A stretch of DNA of 40,427 nt from JANRKT01 sp033763355 (GTDB lineage: Bacteria; Bacteroidota; Bacteroidia; Chitinophagales; Chitinophagaceae). The stretch lies in the NCBI GenBank assembly GCA_033763355.1, contig JANRKT010000134.1:1-40427 (forward strand), given 5' to 3'. The translations under genes and the position numbers were made by a program. Of the stretch, positions 1 to 9,134 are shown piece by piece (within the stretch, counting starts at the first letter, position 1; every line of letters begins with the position of its first letter). The notes below the pieces were generated by a model. That model was not told the origin of the DNA, did no database searches, and saw only the letters and a list, made by a program, of their open reading frames with translations.

Positions 1-1250
1 GTTGTGTAAAAGCTGCTGACTTTGACGGGGATGGTTACATTGATTTGTTTGTTGGAGGAAGGGTGGCGCCGGGATGGTACCCGCAACCGGAAAGCGGTTA
101 CCTGCTGAGAAATGAATCAAAAAATGGTAAGGTTTTATTTAAGGATGTTACTGCACAAACCGCTGCCGGATTGCAATCAATCGGACTGGTAACTGATGCA
201 CTATGGAGTGATGCAGACAATGACGGCGATGTGGATTTAATGGTAACAGGGGAGTGGATGGGCATTCATTTCTTTAAAAATGATAAGGGGTTATTAAATA
301 AGGTAACTGCTGCAACCGATAATGAAAAAGGATGGTGGAACAGCATCAGCGCCGCTGATATTGACAATGATGGCGACATGGATTATATAGCGGGCAATTA
401 TGGCCTGAATGGATTTTATAAAGCAAATGCAAATGAACCGGTATCTGCTTTCTTCTCAGATTATGATATGAACGGCAGGCCTGATTTATTAATGAGCCAG
501 TACCGGGCAGTAAAGCCGCATGGTAACAAGATTGCATACCCTGCATTGTTCCGTGACCAGGTGGCGGAAGGTTTACCTGCGATAAAAAAACATTACAGCA
601 ATTACAGCTCATTTTCAAAAGCAGGCACTGAGGAAGTGTTGAATAAATTTCAAAGAGATGATGAATTGAAATTGTCAGCCATTAACATGCAAAGCGGCTG
701 GATGGAGAACAAAGGCAATTTTGAATTTGCATTTCATCCTTTACCAGCCGCGGCACAATGGAGCGTTGTGTATGGCATTGCTGTTAATGACTTTAACGGG
801 GATGGCAACATTGACCTGGCATTAAATGGAAATGATTACAGCATAGCCCCTGTACAGGGAAGGGCAGATGCTTTTTATGGATTGCTGTTACAGGGAGATG
901 GTAAAGGAAACTTTACAGGCTTAAATGCTTTGCAAAGCGGTTTATACATTCCGGGAGATGGTAAAGCGCTTGTTCAAATGCAATGGGGTGATGATATTGC
1001 GCTTGCTGCATCACAAAATGGCGGCCCGCTGCTGTTTTTCAAAAACAATGCAAACAATCGTCTTGTTCCGGTTGAAGCGGATATTACTGCTGCAATAATT
1101 ACATATAAAGATGGCAAAAAACGAAAGGAGGAATTCTATTATGGCTCGTCTTTCTATTCGCAGTCGGCAAGGTTTATTCAAATCAGCCCGGCAGTAAAAA
1201 ATGTTGAATTTTATATCGGGAAACGAATGCTTAAGAAAATTGATAACTAA
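1..1250 (+). CDS. FG-GAP/VCBS repeat protein, C-terminal part (5' end outside window)
   Basis: The reading frame is open from the left edge (first complete codon at 3) to a TAA at 1250, so the true start lies outside the window. The visible 416 residues hold several acidic calcium-type loops of the DxDxDG form: DFDGDGYID at nt 18-44, then DADNDGDVD, DIDNDGDMD and DFNGDGNID. These are the mark of FG-GAP/VCBS beta-propeller repeats found in secreted or surface proteins of Bacteroidota, often the ASPIC/UnbV-CRTAC1 type. No enzyme active site is visible. The C-terminal 70 residues are a beta-rich tail rather than a clear T9SS sorting domain. It is followed at once by a strong hairpin terminator and a convergent protease gene. 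The role (surface binding or adhesion) is inferred from the family only. Confidence 0.85.
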   Translation, partial: CVKAADFDGDGYIDLFVGGRVAPGWYPQPESGYLLRNESKNGKVLFKDVTAQTAAGLQSIGLVTDALWSDADNDGDVDLMVTGEWMGIHFFKNDKGLLNKVTAATDNEKGWWNSISAADIDNDGDMDYIAGNYGLNGFYKANANEPVSAFFSDYDMNGRPDLLMSQYRAVKPHGNKIAYPALFRDQVAEGLPAIKKHYSNYSSFSKAGTEEVLNKFQRDDELKLSAINMQSGWMENKGNFEFAFHPLPAAAQWSVVYGIAVNDFNGDGNIDLALNGNDYSIAPVQGRADAFYGLLLQGDGKGNFTGLNALQSGLYIPGDGKALVQMQWGDDIALAASQNGGPLLFFKNNANNRLVPVEADITAAIITYKDGKKRKEEFYYGSSFYSQSARFIQISPAVKNVEFYIGKRMLKKIDN

Positions 1251-1255
1251 AATTA

Positions 1256-1285
1256 AAAAGGCTCCGGTATGAACCGGAACCTTTT
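1256..1285. terminator. Bidirectional intrinsic terminator between convergent genes
   Basis: A 13-bp stem with one mismatch (1256-1268 with 1273-1285) closes a 4-nt loop. It has an A-run on the left arm and a T-run on the right, so it can act for the FG-GAP gene on the plus strand and for the zinc protease gene on the minus strand. Confidence 0.8.
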
Positions 1286-1336
1286 ATCTTTCATGTCTCG
1301 CTTATAAACCTGACGGTTTTAGTAATTATTTGCAGG

Positions 1337-3931
1337 CTATTTTACAGCCAAAGCCTTATCAATTAAAAATATCAGGCTGGTACGGTGTGCCCTTGTTTGC
1401 TCGTTGGTTGAAATTGCTGTTGCAAGCGATCCCTTTATTTTTTTCAGGGTATATAAAGCAGCAGCTTTGGTGGCGTTGTCGTAAGGCGCAGGGCCATTTA
1501 CAATATTGGCAGCGCCTTTTACAAATTCTGTCTGCAGGTTTTGGCGGTACAGGTTTACATTGGTCTTAAGGTCTGCTTCAAAAATACCTTTTACCAGGTC
1601 ATTCATCACATCTGTTATGCTGTATGTATTCCCGTACAACCCGCTGCTGTTGATACGTTGCGCCGTTACCGGGTGAAGGATATGGCCGAGAACACTTGTT
1701 TGTATGCCCAGTACAGTAAGCTGTGGTTTTATATCTTCAGTTGTACCAAAGAAATTAAACCCTCTTCTTTGTAATTGCAGGTAGGGGAAGAGCTTTGCGT
1801 CGGCGTCAAATGCATTGGGAGCAAAAAGATGTTTGTTTAAAAAATCCATCGCTCTTTTTTGCTGTGCAGCCGGTACGGGTGTAAATGGTTTGTTGGCAGA
1901 ACCCTGTTCAGGGAAACTCCTGTCAACATAAACACCTCCGATAAACCTGCTTACTGAAGAGGCCATCTGGAAGCGCTGACCATTCAGCGTACCATATCTT
2001 ACCCTCAGTTCCATGTATGATTTGCCCGGCTTGCTGTATTTATCTTTCAGCTTTCCCATCAGGTTGTTCACCAGCTTATAGCGGTCTTCGGCGTACGCAA
2101 CCATATCATTGCTCATGTCATTGGTCATTACCCGCGGGTCAATACCTGAGCCAAAACCGGTAATATCACCATCATTTCCAAATATAAGTTTGGGGTCGGT
2201 GCTGCGGCTGAGTATTTTCTTTATACCTGCTTCCTCTTCTGAAGGGCTGAAGGGGGTGTAACCAAATTCAATTGCCCAGATATCATAAGGGCCTGCTTTG
2301 GTGGTATAATAATCACCTTGTTTACTTCTGTCTGATGCGACATTGATAGCAGGATAATCCATCACAGAGCCATGCAAACCGATTTTGTGTGTAATTTCCT
2401 TGTTGTGCACTTCTGCCGGGCTTAACATCTGGCTTGATTTCATGTTGTGGTTCAAGCCCATGGTGTGGCCCATTTCATGCATGATCAGGAAGTACAGGAA
2501 CTGTTTGTGCATTTCTGATACCTCTTCAGGAGCAGCGTCGTTTGCTTCAAGCACAGTTAGGCCGGTGGTATATTGCTGCTTCAGTTCATGCGCAATATTG
2601 CAAAGTGTGCCGGGCTCTATTTGCCCTGACTTTAAAAGATAGCTGTTTATCTCTTCCTGTGCAGTAACAGAACCATTGCCGCCGTAAGAATTGTACAATT
2701 CATCAAGGTTCGGGATGCCGCTGCCGCTCTGCCACTCAACCGTAATATCTGAACCCAGTACCTGGCCTGTTTTGGGGTTTACAAAGCTGGGCCCTATGGC
2801 GCCGTAAGGGGGGTAGGGGGAAGATACCCAGCGGATAACATTGTAACGTATATCGGCAGGGTCCCAATCGGCATCATCCGGCATAATTTTCATTACCACT
2901 GCATTTTTAAACCCTGCTTTTTCAAATGCCTCATTCCACTTTAAGCCTGCTTCAACAATTGTCTGTCGCAGTTCAACAGGAGTGGTATTCTCCACCCACC
3001 ATACAATGGGTTCAACGGGTTCGCTCAATGCTGCATTGGGATCTTTTTTCTTCAGGTGCCAGCGCCTGATGACGTCTTTGTAATCGGCAACTTTTATTGA
3101 AGTAAGGTTCTCAATTTCTTCAATAAAATATCCAACCCTCGGGTCATCGCGGCGGGGGCGGTAATCATTTTCCGGCACTTCAAGAAATGAATGCTGGAAA
3201 CGGATGCGGTTGTAACGGGCATCTGTAATGTCTTTTCCGCCCTGGTTAAAAGGTGCGGGGTTATCATAAGCCAGTTCAACTACCACATCTGTATTGTTGG
3301 GGAAGGAGCGTACTTTGCGGTATTTTGATTTTGCAGTATTCAGGTTACCGAGATTAAAAATAGCCCCTGGCGGAAGACCCGGCGGCAATATGGGTTTTAC
3401 CTGGTCTAATTTTTCACTCAGGAACAACGCATCAGCCGCAATTAAATAGCCGGCAGAATCTTCTGCAGCAACTTTATCAGCATAAAATACCGCTTCCGTT
3501 ACATCCACATTGGCAGCTTTGCTTATTGCATTGCCTTTATCATAATAAAAATTGGTATTTACCTGGCTGAACTCCAGTTTATCAAAAGCCTTTTGAATTT
3601 TGAAGACCCATGTGGTCCTGATCATGTTCTGGTGAAGGAACAATGAAGTTGGGCCGCCCATAGAAAAACTCTGGTAAATATATTCTTTACCCAACTGGCC
3701 CTTTTTTACATATAACTGAACGCTTCCAGTGGCAGTGTCCTGGTAAAGTGTGAAAAGGCCATCAATTTTTTTGCTGCTTTTTACTTTATCAGTTATACCC
3801 GGCGGCTTGGGCGGGGCTTTTTTAGCTGTATCTGCGGGTACTGCTGCTGAGGCTGGTTTGCCTTTATCCTGGGCCTGCAGTATAACAACAGAAAGAACAG
3901 TCAGGCAGAAAAGCAATATACTCTTCTTCAT
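1337..3931 (-). CDS. Secreted zinc-dependent metalloprotease (DUF5117/DUF5118, metzincin type)
   Basis: An 864-residue protein starting with a signal peptide (residues 1-20, MKKSILLFCLTVLSVVILQA) and a proline/alanine-rich linker. The catalytic zinc site is HEMGHTMGLNH at residues 485-495, the extended HExxHxxGxxH of metzincins: H485, H489 and H495 bind zinc and E486 is the general base. The overall arrangement matches the large Bacteroidota family annotated DUF5118-DUF5117-DUF4953: N-terminal beta-rich domains, a met-zincin core, then a helical C-terminal part. The expected location is periplasm or outer surface. There is no T9SS tail. The gene stands alone on the minus strand, with a 139-bp gap to the DinB-like gene upstream, and ends near the shared terminator at 1256-1285. 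The substrate is unknown. Confidence 0.9.
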   Translation of the reverse strand: MKKSILLFCLTVLSVVILQAQDKGKPASAAVPADTAKKAPPKPPGITDKVKSSKKIDGLFTLYQDTATGSVQLYVKKGQLGKEYIYQSFSMGGPTSLFLHQNMIRTTWVFKIQKAFDKLEFSQVNTNFYYDKGNAISKAANVDVTEAVFYADKVAAEDSAGYLIAADALFLSEKLDQVKPILPPGLPPGAIFNLGNLNTAKSKYRKVRSFPNNTDVVVELAYDNPAPFNQGGKDITDARYNRIRFQHSFLEVPENDYRPRRDDPRVGYFIEEIENLTSIKVADYKDVIRRWHLKKKDPNAALSEPVEPIVWWVENTTPVELRQTIVEAGLKWNEAFEKAGFKNAVVMKIMPDDADWDPADIRYNVIRWVSSPYPPYGAIGPSFVNPKTGQVLGSDITVEWQSGSGIPNLDELYNSYGGNGSVTAQEEINSYLLKSGQIEPGTLCNIAHELKQQYTTGLTVLEANDAAPEEVSEMHKQFLYFLIMHEMGHTMGLNHNMKSSQMLSPAEVHNKEITHKIGLHGSVMDYPAINVASDRSKQGDYYTTKAGPYDIWAIEFGYTPFSPSEEEAGIKKILSRSTDPKLIFGNDGDITGFGSGIDPRVMTNDMSNDMVAYAEDRYKLVNNLMGKLKDKYSKPGKSYMELRVRYGTLNGQRFQMASSVSRFIGGVYVDRSFPEQGSANKPFTPVPAAQQKRAMDFLNKHLFAPNAFDADAKLFPYLQLQRRGFNFFGTTEDIKPQLTVLGIQTSVLGHILHPVTAQRINSSGLYGNTYSITDVMNDLVKGIFEADLKTNVNLYRQNLQTEFVKGAANIVNGPAPYDNATKAAALYTLKKIKGSLATAISTNEQTRAHRTSLIFLIDKALAVK

Positions 3932-4070
3932 AATAATTTAATTTGGTTGAATACGAAAATTACGGTACTGGTTATAAGTATAATTGGAATTTGTGACAAA
4001 AGAGAAAAAAGAAGGATGAAGGGACGGGAATCCTCCGTCTATATTAATGTACAACGAAAACAGCACCGTA

Positions 4071-4598
4071 TTATATCCCATATCGTTCCTTTAATATACC
4101 CTGGTGGTGGCGCCAGTGCCCGATAACAATATAGCCGAGGCTGAGCACATTAATGCTGTTGTTATTGGCTTTACCTTTTCTTTCAATCATGTTAGCTGTA
4201 AAGCTCTGGAAAAGCAGCAGTGAAGACTGGCGGAGTATGAGAAATTCATTCATCATATCCGTTAAGTTGCGGTGGCTTACATCCGCTTCTGCTGCATATT
4301 CATTTTCTTCAAAACCCGGCAATGATTTTTTTTCGCCACGTGCAAAGCAGAGTGCACGGTATGCAAAAATCCTTTCGGCATCAATAGCATGCTGCAGCAG
4401 TTGCTTTACGGTCCACTTGCCTTCGGCATAGGCATAATCAGCTTTTGCAGCATGAATGGAAGACAGGAATTCCTGTAATTCATGCACTGAATTTTTCAGC
4501 GCCGGTAGAAGGTCTTGTTCAGGAACCAGTTTGATATAAGTATGATAAAATGCGGGATAATCTTTTTCTGAGGGGCGTGACATAAGCAATTGTTTCAT
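4071..4598 (-). CDS. DinB-like four-helix metal-binding protein
   Basis: 175 residues from the ATG at 4598; the TTG just upstream is in frame but less likely. The pattern fits the DinB/YfiT superfamily (DinB_2): a helical bundle with a histidine in the WTVKQLLQHAIDAERIF segment near residue 70 and a C-terminal GHWRHHQGI histidine cluster, which together make the usual three-His metal site. Members include metal-dependent thiol transferases and stress-induced proteins of unknown activity. The substrate cannot be read from the sequence. The gene follows the subtilase gene, but a terminator at 4608-4633 lies just ahead of its start, so it probably has its own weak promoter or depends on read-through. 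Confidence 0.8.
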   Translation of the reverse strand: MKQLLMSRPSEKDYPAFYHTYIKLVPEQDLLPALKNSVHELQEFLSSIHAAKADYAYAEGKWTVKQLLQHAIDAERIFAYRALCFARGEKKSLPGFEENEYAAEADVSHRNLTDMMNEFLILRQSSLLLFQSFTANMIERKGKANNNSINVLSLGYIVIGHWRHHQGILKERYGI

Positions 4599-4607
4599 CA
4601 AAATTAA

Positions 4608-4633
4608 AAAAGCGCCCCGAATGAGGCGCTTTT
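4608..4633 (-). terminator. Intrinsic terminator downstream of the subtilase gene
   Basis: A perfect 9-bp stem (4608-4616 with 4625-4633) with an 8-nt loop, GC-rich at its centre. On the minus strand it is followed by a T-run. It lies 19 bp past the subtilase stop codon. Confidence 0.8.
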
Positions 4634-4651
4634 ATTTATTCATAACTGTTA

Positions 4652-6391
4652 TTATCCTTTTTTGTTTTTTTTGAGTTTGGATTTGGGCAATACAGGCTTT
4701 GGCTTTGCCTGAACCGGCTGAGGGGCATTATCGCCTTTTAAAGTTCCGGCCAGTTTAATGGCTTCATAGGCATTTACCACGCCTCCGCTTTTGGAGAGCT
4801 CTGATAAACTCACTTCCTCGTCTGTACCCGGTTTTGACACCTTTGCTTTTATCGGGGTAATACTTTTTTCAATAACATATTTTACCTGTTTGGCGCTCAG
4901 CTCAGGATAGTAGGAGAGGATGAGCGCTGCGAGGCCTGCAACCACCGGGCTTGCCATACTGGTGCCCTGCAGGTTGCCATATTCATTGCCACCAGGAAGC
5001 GTTGAATAAATTTTTACGCCGGGGGCAAACACATCCACCTGATCTTTTCCGTAATTGGAGAAAGAAGCGGTAAGCTCATCAACAGTCGGGCCGCTGGCAC
5101 CAACTGTTACCCAATTGGAGGCTTTTGAAGAACCACCGGAGTTGTCAAGGAAATTTGCAGTAGGAAAATTATCATTTACATCAATATCTTTTGAGTCGTT
5201 GCCTGCAGCATGAACGAGAAGTACCCCTTTTTGTTCTGCATATTTAACCGCATCATCAACCCATTTCTTTTCGGGTGAAAAGCTTTTTCCAAAGCTCATG
5301 TTAATGACCTGTGCGCCGTTGTCAACTGCATAACGTATGGCGTTGGCAATATCTTTATCATGCTCATCGCCGTCGGGCACAGCACGGATGGACATGATTT
5401 TTACATTGCCGGCAATACCGTCCATGCCCTTGTTGTTTCCCCTTGCTGCGGCTATAATGCCTGCCACATGGGTGCCGTGCATGGCAGAAGAGTTGCTTAC
5501 CATCACATCATTGTTGCCGTAAAAGCGGTCGTTAATGTCATCGTAATTGTCTTCAACCACTTCACCCCGGTAATTTTTGGGTTCTTTTTCCAGCGCCTCA
5601 ACTTTGCTTTTTTCGCCATTAAAGAATTCAGTCACGCCGTCTATAAGTTGTTTGTTGGTATTTTCAGTTTGCTGTGTTTGCTGAAATAACCCGAGAATGG
5701 TATTCTTCGCTTTGCTTTGTTCAGCGTTGGCCGGTTTAAATTTTTCAAGTTCGGTTCCCGTGTAAGTTTCTTTGCTCATGGCTGTGCGGAGCACACTGTC
5801 GGCAACAGGTATTTTTTCTACAATGCCTTTCAGCAGCAAAACATACATTGCAGCTTCTTTGGCCTGGCTTTCAATCTGGTCTTTTACTTTGCGGTACATC
5901 TTTACTTCTTCCGCTTCTTCAGGTTTTACTGAAGATTCATCGGGGACCACTGAACCGAACTTCTTTTTGAACTTATAATAAATCCTGGCGGCTTCGTAGC
6001 TGTCTTTGGTTACGCTGCGGCCATCTTTGTTGCCGAGGAAATTCCATCCGTAAATGTCATCCACGTAACCGTTCTTGTCATCATCAATTCCGTTGCCGGG
6101 AATTTCTTTTGGATTGAGCCACAAAACAGGTTTCAGGTCTTCATGAAGTGTATCAACACCCGAATCAATTACAGCAACTACAACCACCTGTTTAGGTTTT
6201 TTATCTTTCAGGAGGGTTTGATAAGTTTTTTCCACACCAATACCATAAAAGCCTTCTTTCTGCTGGTCAAGCACATGCCAGCCTTTAGGCACTTCTTTTT
6301 CAGCCTTTACAGAAGTTTGGGACCATGAAAAATTGGTTTGGGTAAATACAAAAAGACCTGTGAGGAACAGGAAATACAATCGTTTTATCAT
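4652..6391 (-). CDS. Secreted S8 family serine peptidase (subtilase)
   Basis: 579 residues from the ATG at 6391, chosen because it opens a clean signal peptide (MIKRLYFLFLTGLFVFTQ...). A Met 12 codons upstream (6427) would add a basic, non-signal extension. The subtilisin triad is complete: Asp76 in VAVIDSGVD, His305 in HGTHVAG and Ser478 in GTSMASP. About 230 residues separate Asp and His, far more than in subtilisin (about 30). This lysine/glutamate-rich, largely helical insertion is shared by a Bacteroidota subgroup. The C-terminus ends in a Pro/Lys-rich tail (PKPVLPKSKLKKNKKG) with no T9SS domain. Expected location is periplasm or cell surface. It acts in general proteolysis; the substrate is unknown. 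Confidence 0.93.
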   Translation of the reverse strand: MIKRLYFLFLTGLFVFTQTNFSWSQTSVKAEKEVPKGWHVLDQQKEGFYGIGVEKTYQTLLKDKKPKQVVVVAVIDSGVDTLHEDLKPVLWLNPKEIPGNGIDDDKNGYVDDIYGWNFLGNKDGRSVTKDSYEAARIYYKFKKKFGSVVPDESSVKPEEAEEVKMYRKVKDQIESQAKEAAMYVLLLKGIVEKIPVADSVLRTAMSKETYTGTELEKFKPANAEQSKAKNTILGLFQQTQQTENTNKQLIDGVTEFFNGEKSKVEALEKEPKNYRGEVVEDNYDDINDRFYGNNDVMVSNSSAMHGTHVAGIIAAARGNNKGMDGIAGNVKIMSIRAVPDGDEHDKDIANAIRYAVDNGAQVINMSFGKSFSPEKKWVDDAVKYAEQKGVLLVHAAGNDSKDIDVNDNFPTANFLDNSGGSSKASNWVTVGASGPTVDELTASFSNYGKDQVDVFAPGVKIYSTLPGGNEYGNLQGTSMASPVVAGLAALILSYYPELSAKQVKYVIEKSITPIKAKVSKPGTDEEVSLSELSKSGGVVNAYEAIKLAGTLKGDNAPQPVQAKPKPVLPKSKLKKNKKG

Positions 6392-6463
6392 TACGGTGTG
6401 TTTAAAAAATTTGGGCAATTTACGCATATACTGTTACTGTAAACGTACCGCCAGTACAATTTT

Positions 6464-6498
6464 GCATAAAATTTTACTTTAAATGTCAAATTTTATGC
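6464..6498 (-). terminator. AT-rich hairpin over the aldehyde dehydrogenase stop codon
   Basis: An 11-bp perfect inverted repeat (6464-6474 with 6488-6498, 13-nt loop) spans the stop codon at 6479. It is AT-rich with no clean T-tract, so it is a weak or processing-type 3' end rather than a strong terminator. Confidence 0.4.
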
Positions 6499-8002
6499 CT
6501 TGTGCAAGGGGTAATTTGGCAGAATAGTTTATGGTATTGGTTTGCCGCCTCATATATGTCTTCCATGCATCGCTGCCGCTTTCCCTTCCGCCGCCGGTTT
6601 CTTTCTCACCGCCAAAGGCCCCGCCGATTTCTGCGCCGCTTGTTCCAATGTTGACGTTGGCAATGCCGCAATCGCTGCCTGCATGTGATAAAAATTGCTC
6701 TGCTTCCCTGAGGTTTAACGTCATGATAGCAGATGAAAGCCCCTGCGGCACCCCGTTCTGTATCGCAATGGCTTCATCCATCGTTTTATACTTCATTACA
6801 TAAAGTACCGGTGCAAAAGTTTCGTGCTGAACGATCTCATAATCCGGTTTTGCTTCTGCTATGCAGGGTTTTACATAACAGCCGCTTTCATATCCGGCAC
6901 CGGTAAGGATTCCCCCTTCAACCAGGAATTTACCGCCTTCTTTTTTACATTTTTCTATGGCTTCGCAATACATTTTTACAGCATCCTTGTCTATCAACGG
7001 GCCCACATGGTTTTTTTCATCAAGCGGGTTGCCGATTTTAAGTTGATTGTATGCATTAACCAGTTTTTGAGTAAACGAGTCGTAAATCGATTCATGAATA
7101 ATCAAGCGCCTTGTTGTGGTACAACGCTGGCCCGCAGTTCCCACAGCGCCAAATACTGCCCCCACAACAGCAATATCCGGATCGGCATCTTTTGAGATAA
7201 TGATTGAATTGTTGCCGCCTAATTCCAGTAAACTTCTTCCCAGCCTTGCACCAACAGCAGCACCAACGGCTTTTCCCATTCTTACAGAACCGGTTGCAGA
7301 CACAAGCGGTATCCTTGTATCATTTGCCATCCATTCGCCTGCATCCCTTGCGCCTGTAATCAAACAGCAAACACCTTCGGGCACTTCGTTTATGGTAAAC
7401 ACTTCTGCAATTAATTTTTGGCAGGCCACTGCGCACAATGGTGTTTTTTCCGAAGGTTTCCATACACATGTATTGCCGCATACCCATCCTATCATGGCGT
7501 TCCAGCTCCATACTGCTACTGGAAAATTAAAAGCTGATATGATACCAACTACACCAAGGGGGTGCCATTGTTCATACATGCGGTGACCGGGCCTTTCGCT
7601 GTGCATGGTTAAACCGTATAATTGCCTTGAAAGGCCAACAGCAAAATCGCAGATGTCAATCATCTCCTGCACTTCACCCAAACCTTCCTGCAGGCTTTTG
7701 CCCATTTCATAAGAAACCAGTTTGCCAAGAGGTTCTTTGTATTCACGGAGTTTTTCGCCAACCTGTCTTACTAGTTCACCGCGTTTGGGTGCGGGCCACA
7801 TGCGCCATTCCAAAAAAGCTTCCTGTGATTTTGTTATTACAGCATCATAAGCGGCTTTATCAGTTGAAAAAACGGAAGCAATGAGTTTGCCATCAACCGG
7901 CGAATAAGAATGAATTTTTTCTCCCGAAGAGCCTATCCAATGCTGCCCTGTTGAAGCGCCCTGGTTAAAGGATTCAACCTGCAGTTGCTGTAAAAAATCC
8001 AT
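6479..8002 (-). CDS. Aldehyde dehydrogenase, ALDH7 (antiquitin) type
   Basis: 507 residues from the ATG at 8002. This start sits 20 nt behind a good promoter -7 element; the open frame extends 17 codons further but through that promoter. NAD(P)-dependent aldehyde oxidation is indicated by Glu260 in LELGGNN and the nucleophile Cys294 in GTAGQRCTTTRR. The form GQRCTTxRR plus ELGGNN is typical of family 7 (alpha-aminoadipic semialdehyde / L-piperidine-6-carboxylate dehydrogenase) rather than betaine or succinate semialdehyde dehydrogenases. The probable role is lysine or pipecolate catabolism, inferred from family only, since no other lysine-degradation gene is nearby. Cytoplasmic, normally a tetramer. 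Length is normal for the family. Confidence 0.9.
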   Translation of the reverse strand: MDFLQQLQVESFNQGASTGQHWIGSSGEKIHSYSPVDGKLIASVFSTDKAAYDAVITKSQEAFLEWRMWPAPKRGELVRQVGEKLREYKEPLGKLVSYEMGKSLQEGLGEVQEMIDICDFAVGLSRQLYGLTMHSERPGHRMYEQWHPLGVVGIISAFNFPVAVWSWNAMIGWVCGNTCVWKPSEKTPLCAVACQKLIAEVFTINEVPEGVCCLITGARDAGEWMANDTRIPLVSATGSVRMGKAVGAAVGARLGRSLLELGGNNSIIISKDADPDIAVVGAVFGAVGTAGQRCTTTRRLIIHESIYDSFTQKLVNAYNQLKIGNPLDEKNHVGPLIDKDAVKMYCEAIEKCKKEGGKFLVEGGILTGAGYESGCYVKPCIAEAKPDYEIVQHETFAPVLYVMKYKTMDEAIAIQNGVPQGLSSAIMTLNLREAEQFLSHAGSDCGIANVNIGTSGAEIGGAFGGEKETGGGRESGSDAWKTYMRRQTNTINYSAKLPLAQGIKFDI

Positions 8003-8022
8003 AGCAAAAATTTGATGTGACG

Positions 8023-8054
8023 CAAAGGTACGGAGATAGGATGTGTCCCGCAAA
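8023..8054 (-). promoter_or_regulatory. Bacteroidota-type promoter of the aldehyde dehydrogenase gene
   Basis: On the minus strand, TTTG (8051-8054), a 20-nt spacer and TACCTTTG (8023-8030) match the Bacteroidota sigma consensus TTG-N19/20-TAnnTTTG exactly. The ATG at 8002 follows 20 nt downstream. Confidence 0.7.
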
Positions 8055-8072
8055 GACGTTGAAATGTTTGGA

Positions 8073-8100
8073 GGTTACATGTTGCGGGTTACATGCCAGC
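8073..8100 (+). repeat. Left inverted repeat of the serpin-like gene cassette
   Basis: A 28-nt arm whose reverse complement recurs at 9135-9162 with 23 of 28 matches. It contains the direct repeat GGTTACATG at 8073-8081 and 8087-8095 (14-bp period). It lies 5 bp beyond the stop codon of the serpin-like gene. Confidence 0.7.
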
Positions 8101-8105
8101 AGCCT

Positions 8106-9122
8106 CTATTTTTTTGTCAATAATTCACTGTTTCGGACCCACATTACGAAATACGGATTTTCACTTTTTGCCCGCTTAATTATGACAAAAAACGGTTTAT
8201 CAAAAATCATTTTTTTGGGTTGCACTTTTATTAGTTCAGCAACTGCGCTGTCAACTACTACATTAGCTTCACTTTCAACAACAGCACCTTTCTCGTTTAA
8301 AATAAAGCCAGTTCTTTGGTATGCAATCTCTACAGAATGTTTTTTATTTTTTGTTGTGAAAACCTGCCCTTCAATGCTGCTATAGTTTTTTTCAATATTG
8401 AATTTAATTACGGGAACAGAAAAGATGTCAATGTCATTCAAGGTGTATTTCCATGATATTACACTGGCAGACTTTTCTTTTTCCCCCAAATCAATTAGCC
8501 TCCTGGTTTCTCTTAAGGCATCTGACAGATTCATTACACTTGTAATTCCTTTTACGAGTTGAATTTCATGAAGTGTGTCCTTAGGTGTAAATTTTAGAAT
8601 AAAGTTATCATCATCTTTATAATACAGGATTTCAGTAAATTTTACAGTTTCTTCATTATAAGATTGCATCCCGAAAACCGAAACTTTTGTATTGTCAAAT
8701 AAAATGGGGTCGTCAAGCTTTTGAAGCCCTGAAGGGAAAGGTAAGGTCTTATTAAAAAAAGCTTTTGCAAATATTACATTGCCAGCCAATTCTGCTTCTG
8801 CTGAATATTCATCGGCCAGTAATGTGTTTTTGTATGAGACAGATTGATTGAGTAATTTGAATTCAGCGGAATTGTTATTCGTTAAGCTGATGGGGGTGTT
8901 AAGCTTTTGTTTTACTTTATCCCATGCATATAGAAAGGCAGGTGCGTAAATAATATTCTTGTTGTGTTCCACAGGGCTCTCTAAAGTAGGAACAAATTCT
9001 GTATGCTGAAGTCTGTTGATATTAGTCACTTCAGGCAGCTCACTCCATGTATATTGATTTGAATTCTTACAGGAAATCAAAACTGATAGAGTTGCAATCA
9101 GGACTGCCGGAATAATTTGCAT
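8106..9122 (-). CDS. Serpin-like lipoprotein (divergent, short)
   Basis: 338 residues from the ATG at 9122. This start gives a lipoprotein signal (MQIIPAVLIATLSVLISC, lipidated Cys18). The longer frame from 9212 would translate the flanking inverted repeat and bury the signal, so I reject it. The C-terminal half reads like a serpin: a breach/shutter-type strand VPVIKFNIEKNYSSI; the hinge-like NEKG (276-279), comparable to the serpin NEEG/NEKG; a stretch of 27 residues in the reactive-loop position; then FDKPFFVIIKR (307-317) resembling the serpin F-x-x-PF-x-F strand; and a terminal PYFVMWVRN resembling LFxGRVxNP. The hinge carries Val, Glu and Ser instead of small alanines, which argues against loop insertion. 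It is shorter than serpins (about 380-400 aa), with the early helices reduced. Bacteroidota have known lipoprotein serpins (miropin of Tannerella). The family call is by eye and moderate. Confidence 0.5.
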   Translation of the reverse strand: MQIIPAVLIATLSVLISCKNSNQYTWSELPEVTNINRLQHTEFVPTLESPVEHNKNIIYAPAFLYAWDKVKQKLNTPISLTNNNSAEFKLLNQSVSYKNTLLADEYSAEAELAGNVIFAKAFFNKTLPFPSGLQKLDDPILFDNTKVSVFGMQSYNEETVKFTEILYYKDDDNFILKFTPKDTLHEIQLVKGITSVMNLSDALRETRRLIDLGEKEKSASVISWKYTLNDIDIFSVPVIKFNIEKNYSSIEGQVFTTKNKKHSVEIAYQRTGFILNEKGAVVESEANVVVDSAVAELIKVQPKKMIFDKPFFVIIKRAKSENPYFVMWVRNSELLTKK

Positions 9123-9134
9123 GTCCCGGTATCC

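Noticed and set aside
4025..4050. Small GACGG/CCGTC hairpin after the DinB-like gene
   Set aside because: Only a 5-bp stem with no proper T-tract; not strong enough to call a terminator.
7116..7586. 156-codon plus-strand open frame opposite the aldehyde dehydrogenase gene
   Set aside because: Shadow of the ALDH catalytic region; the composition follows the complementary codons.
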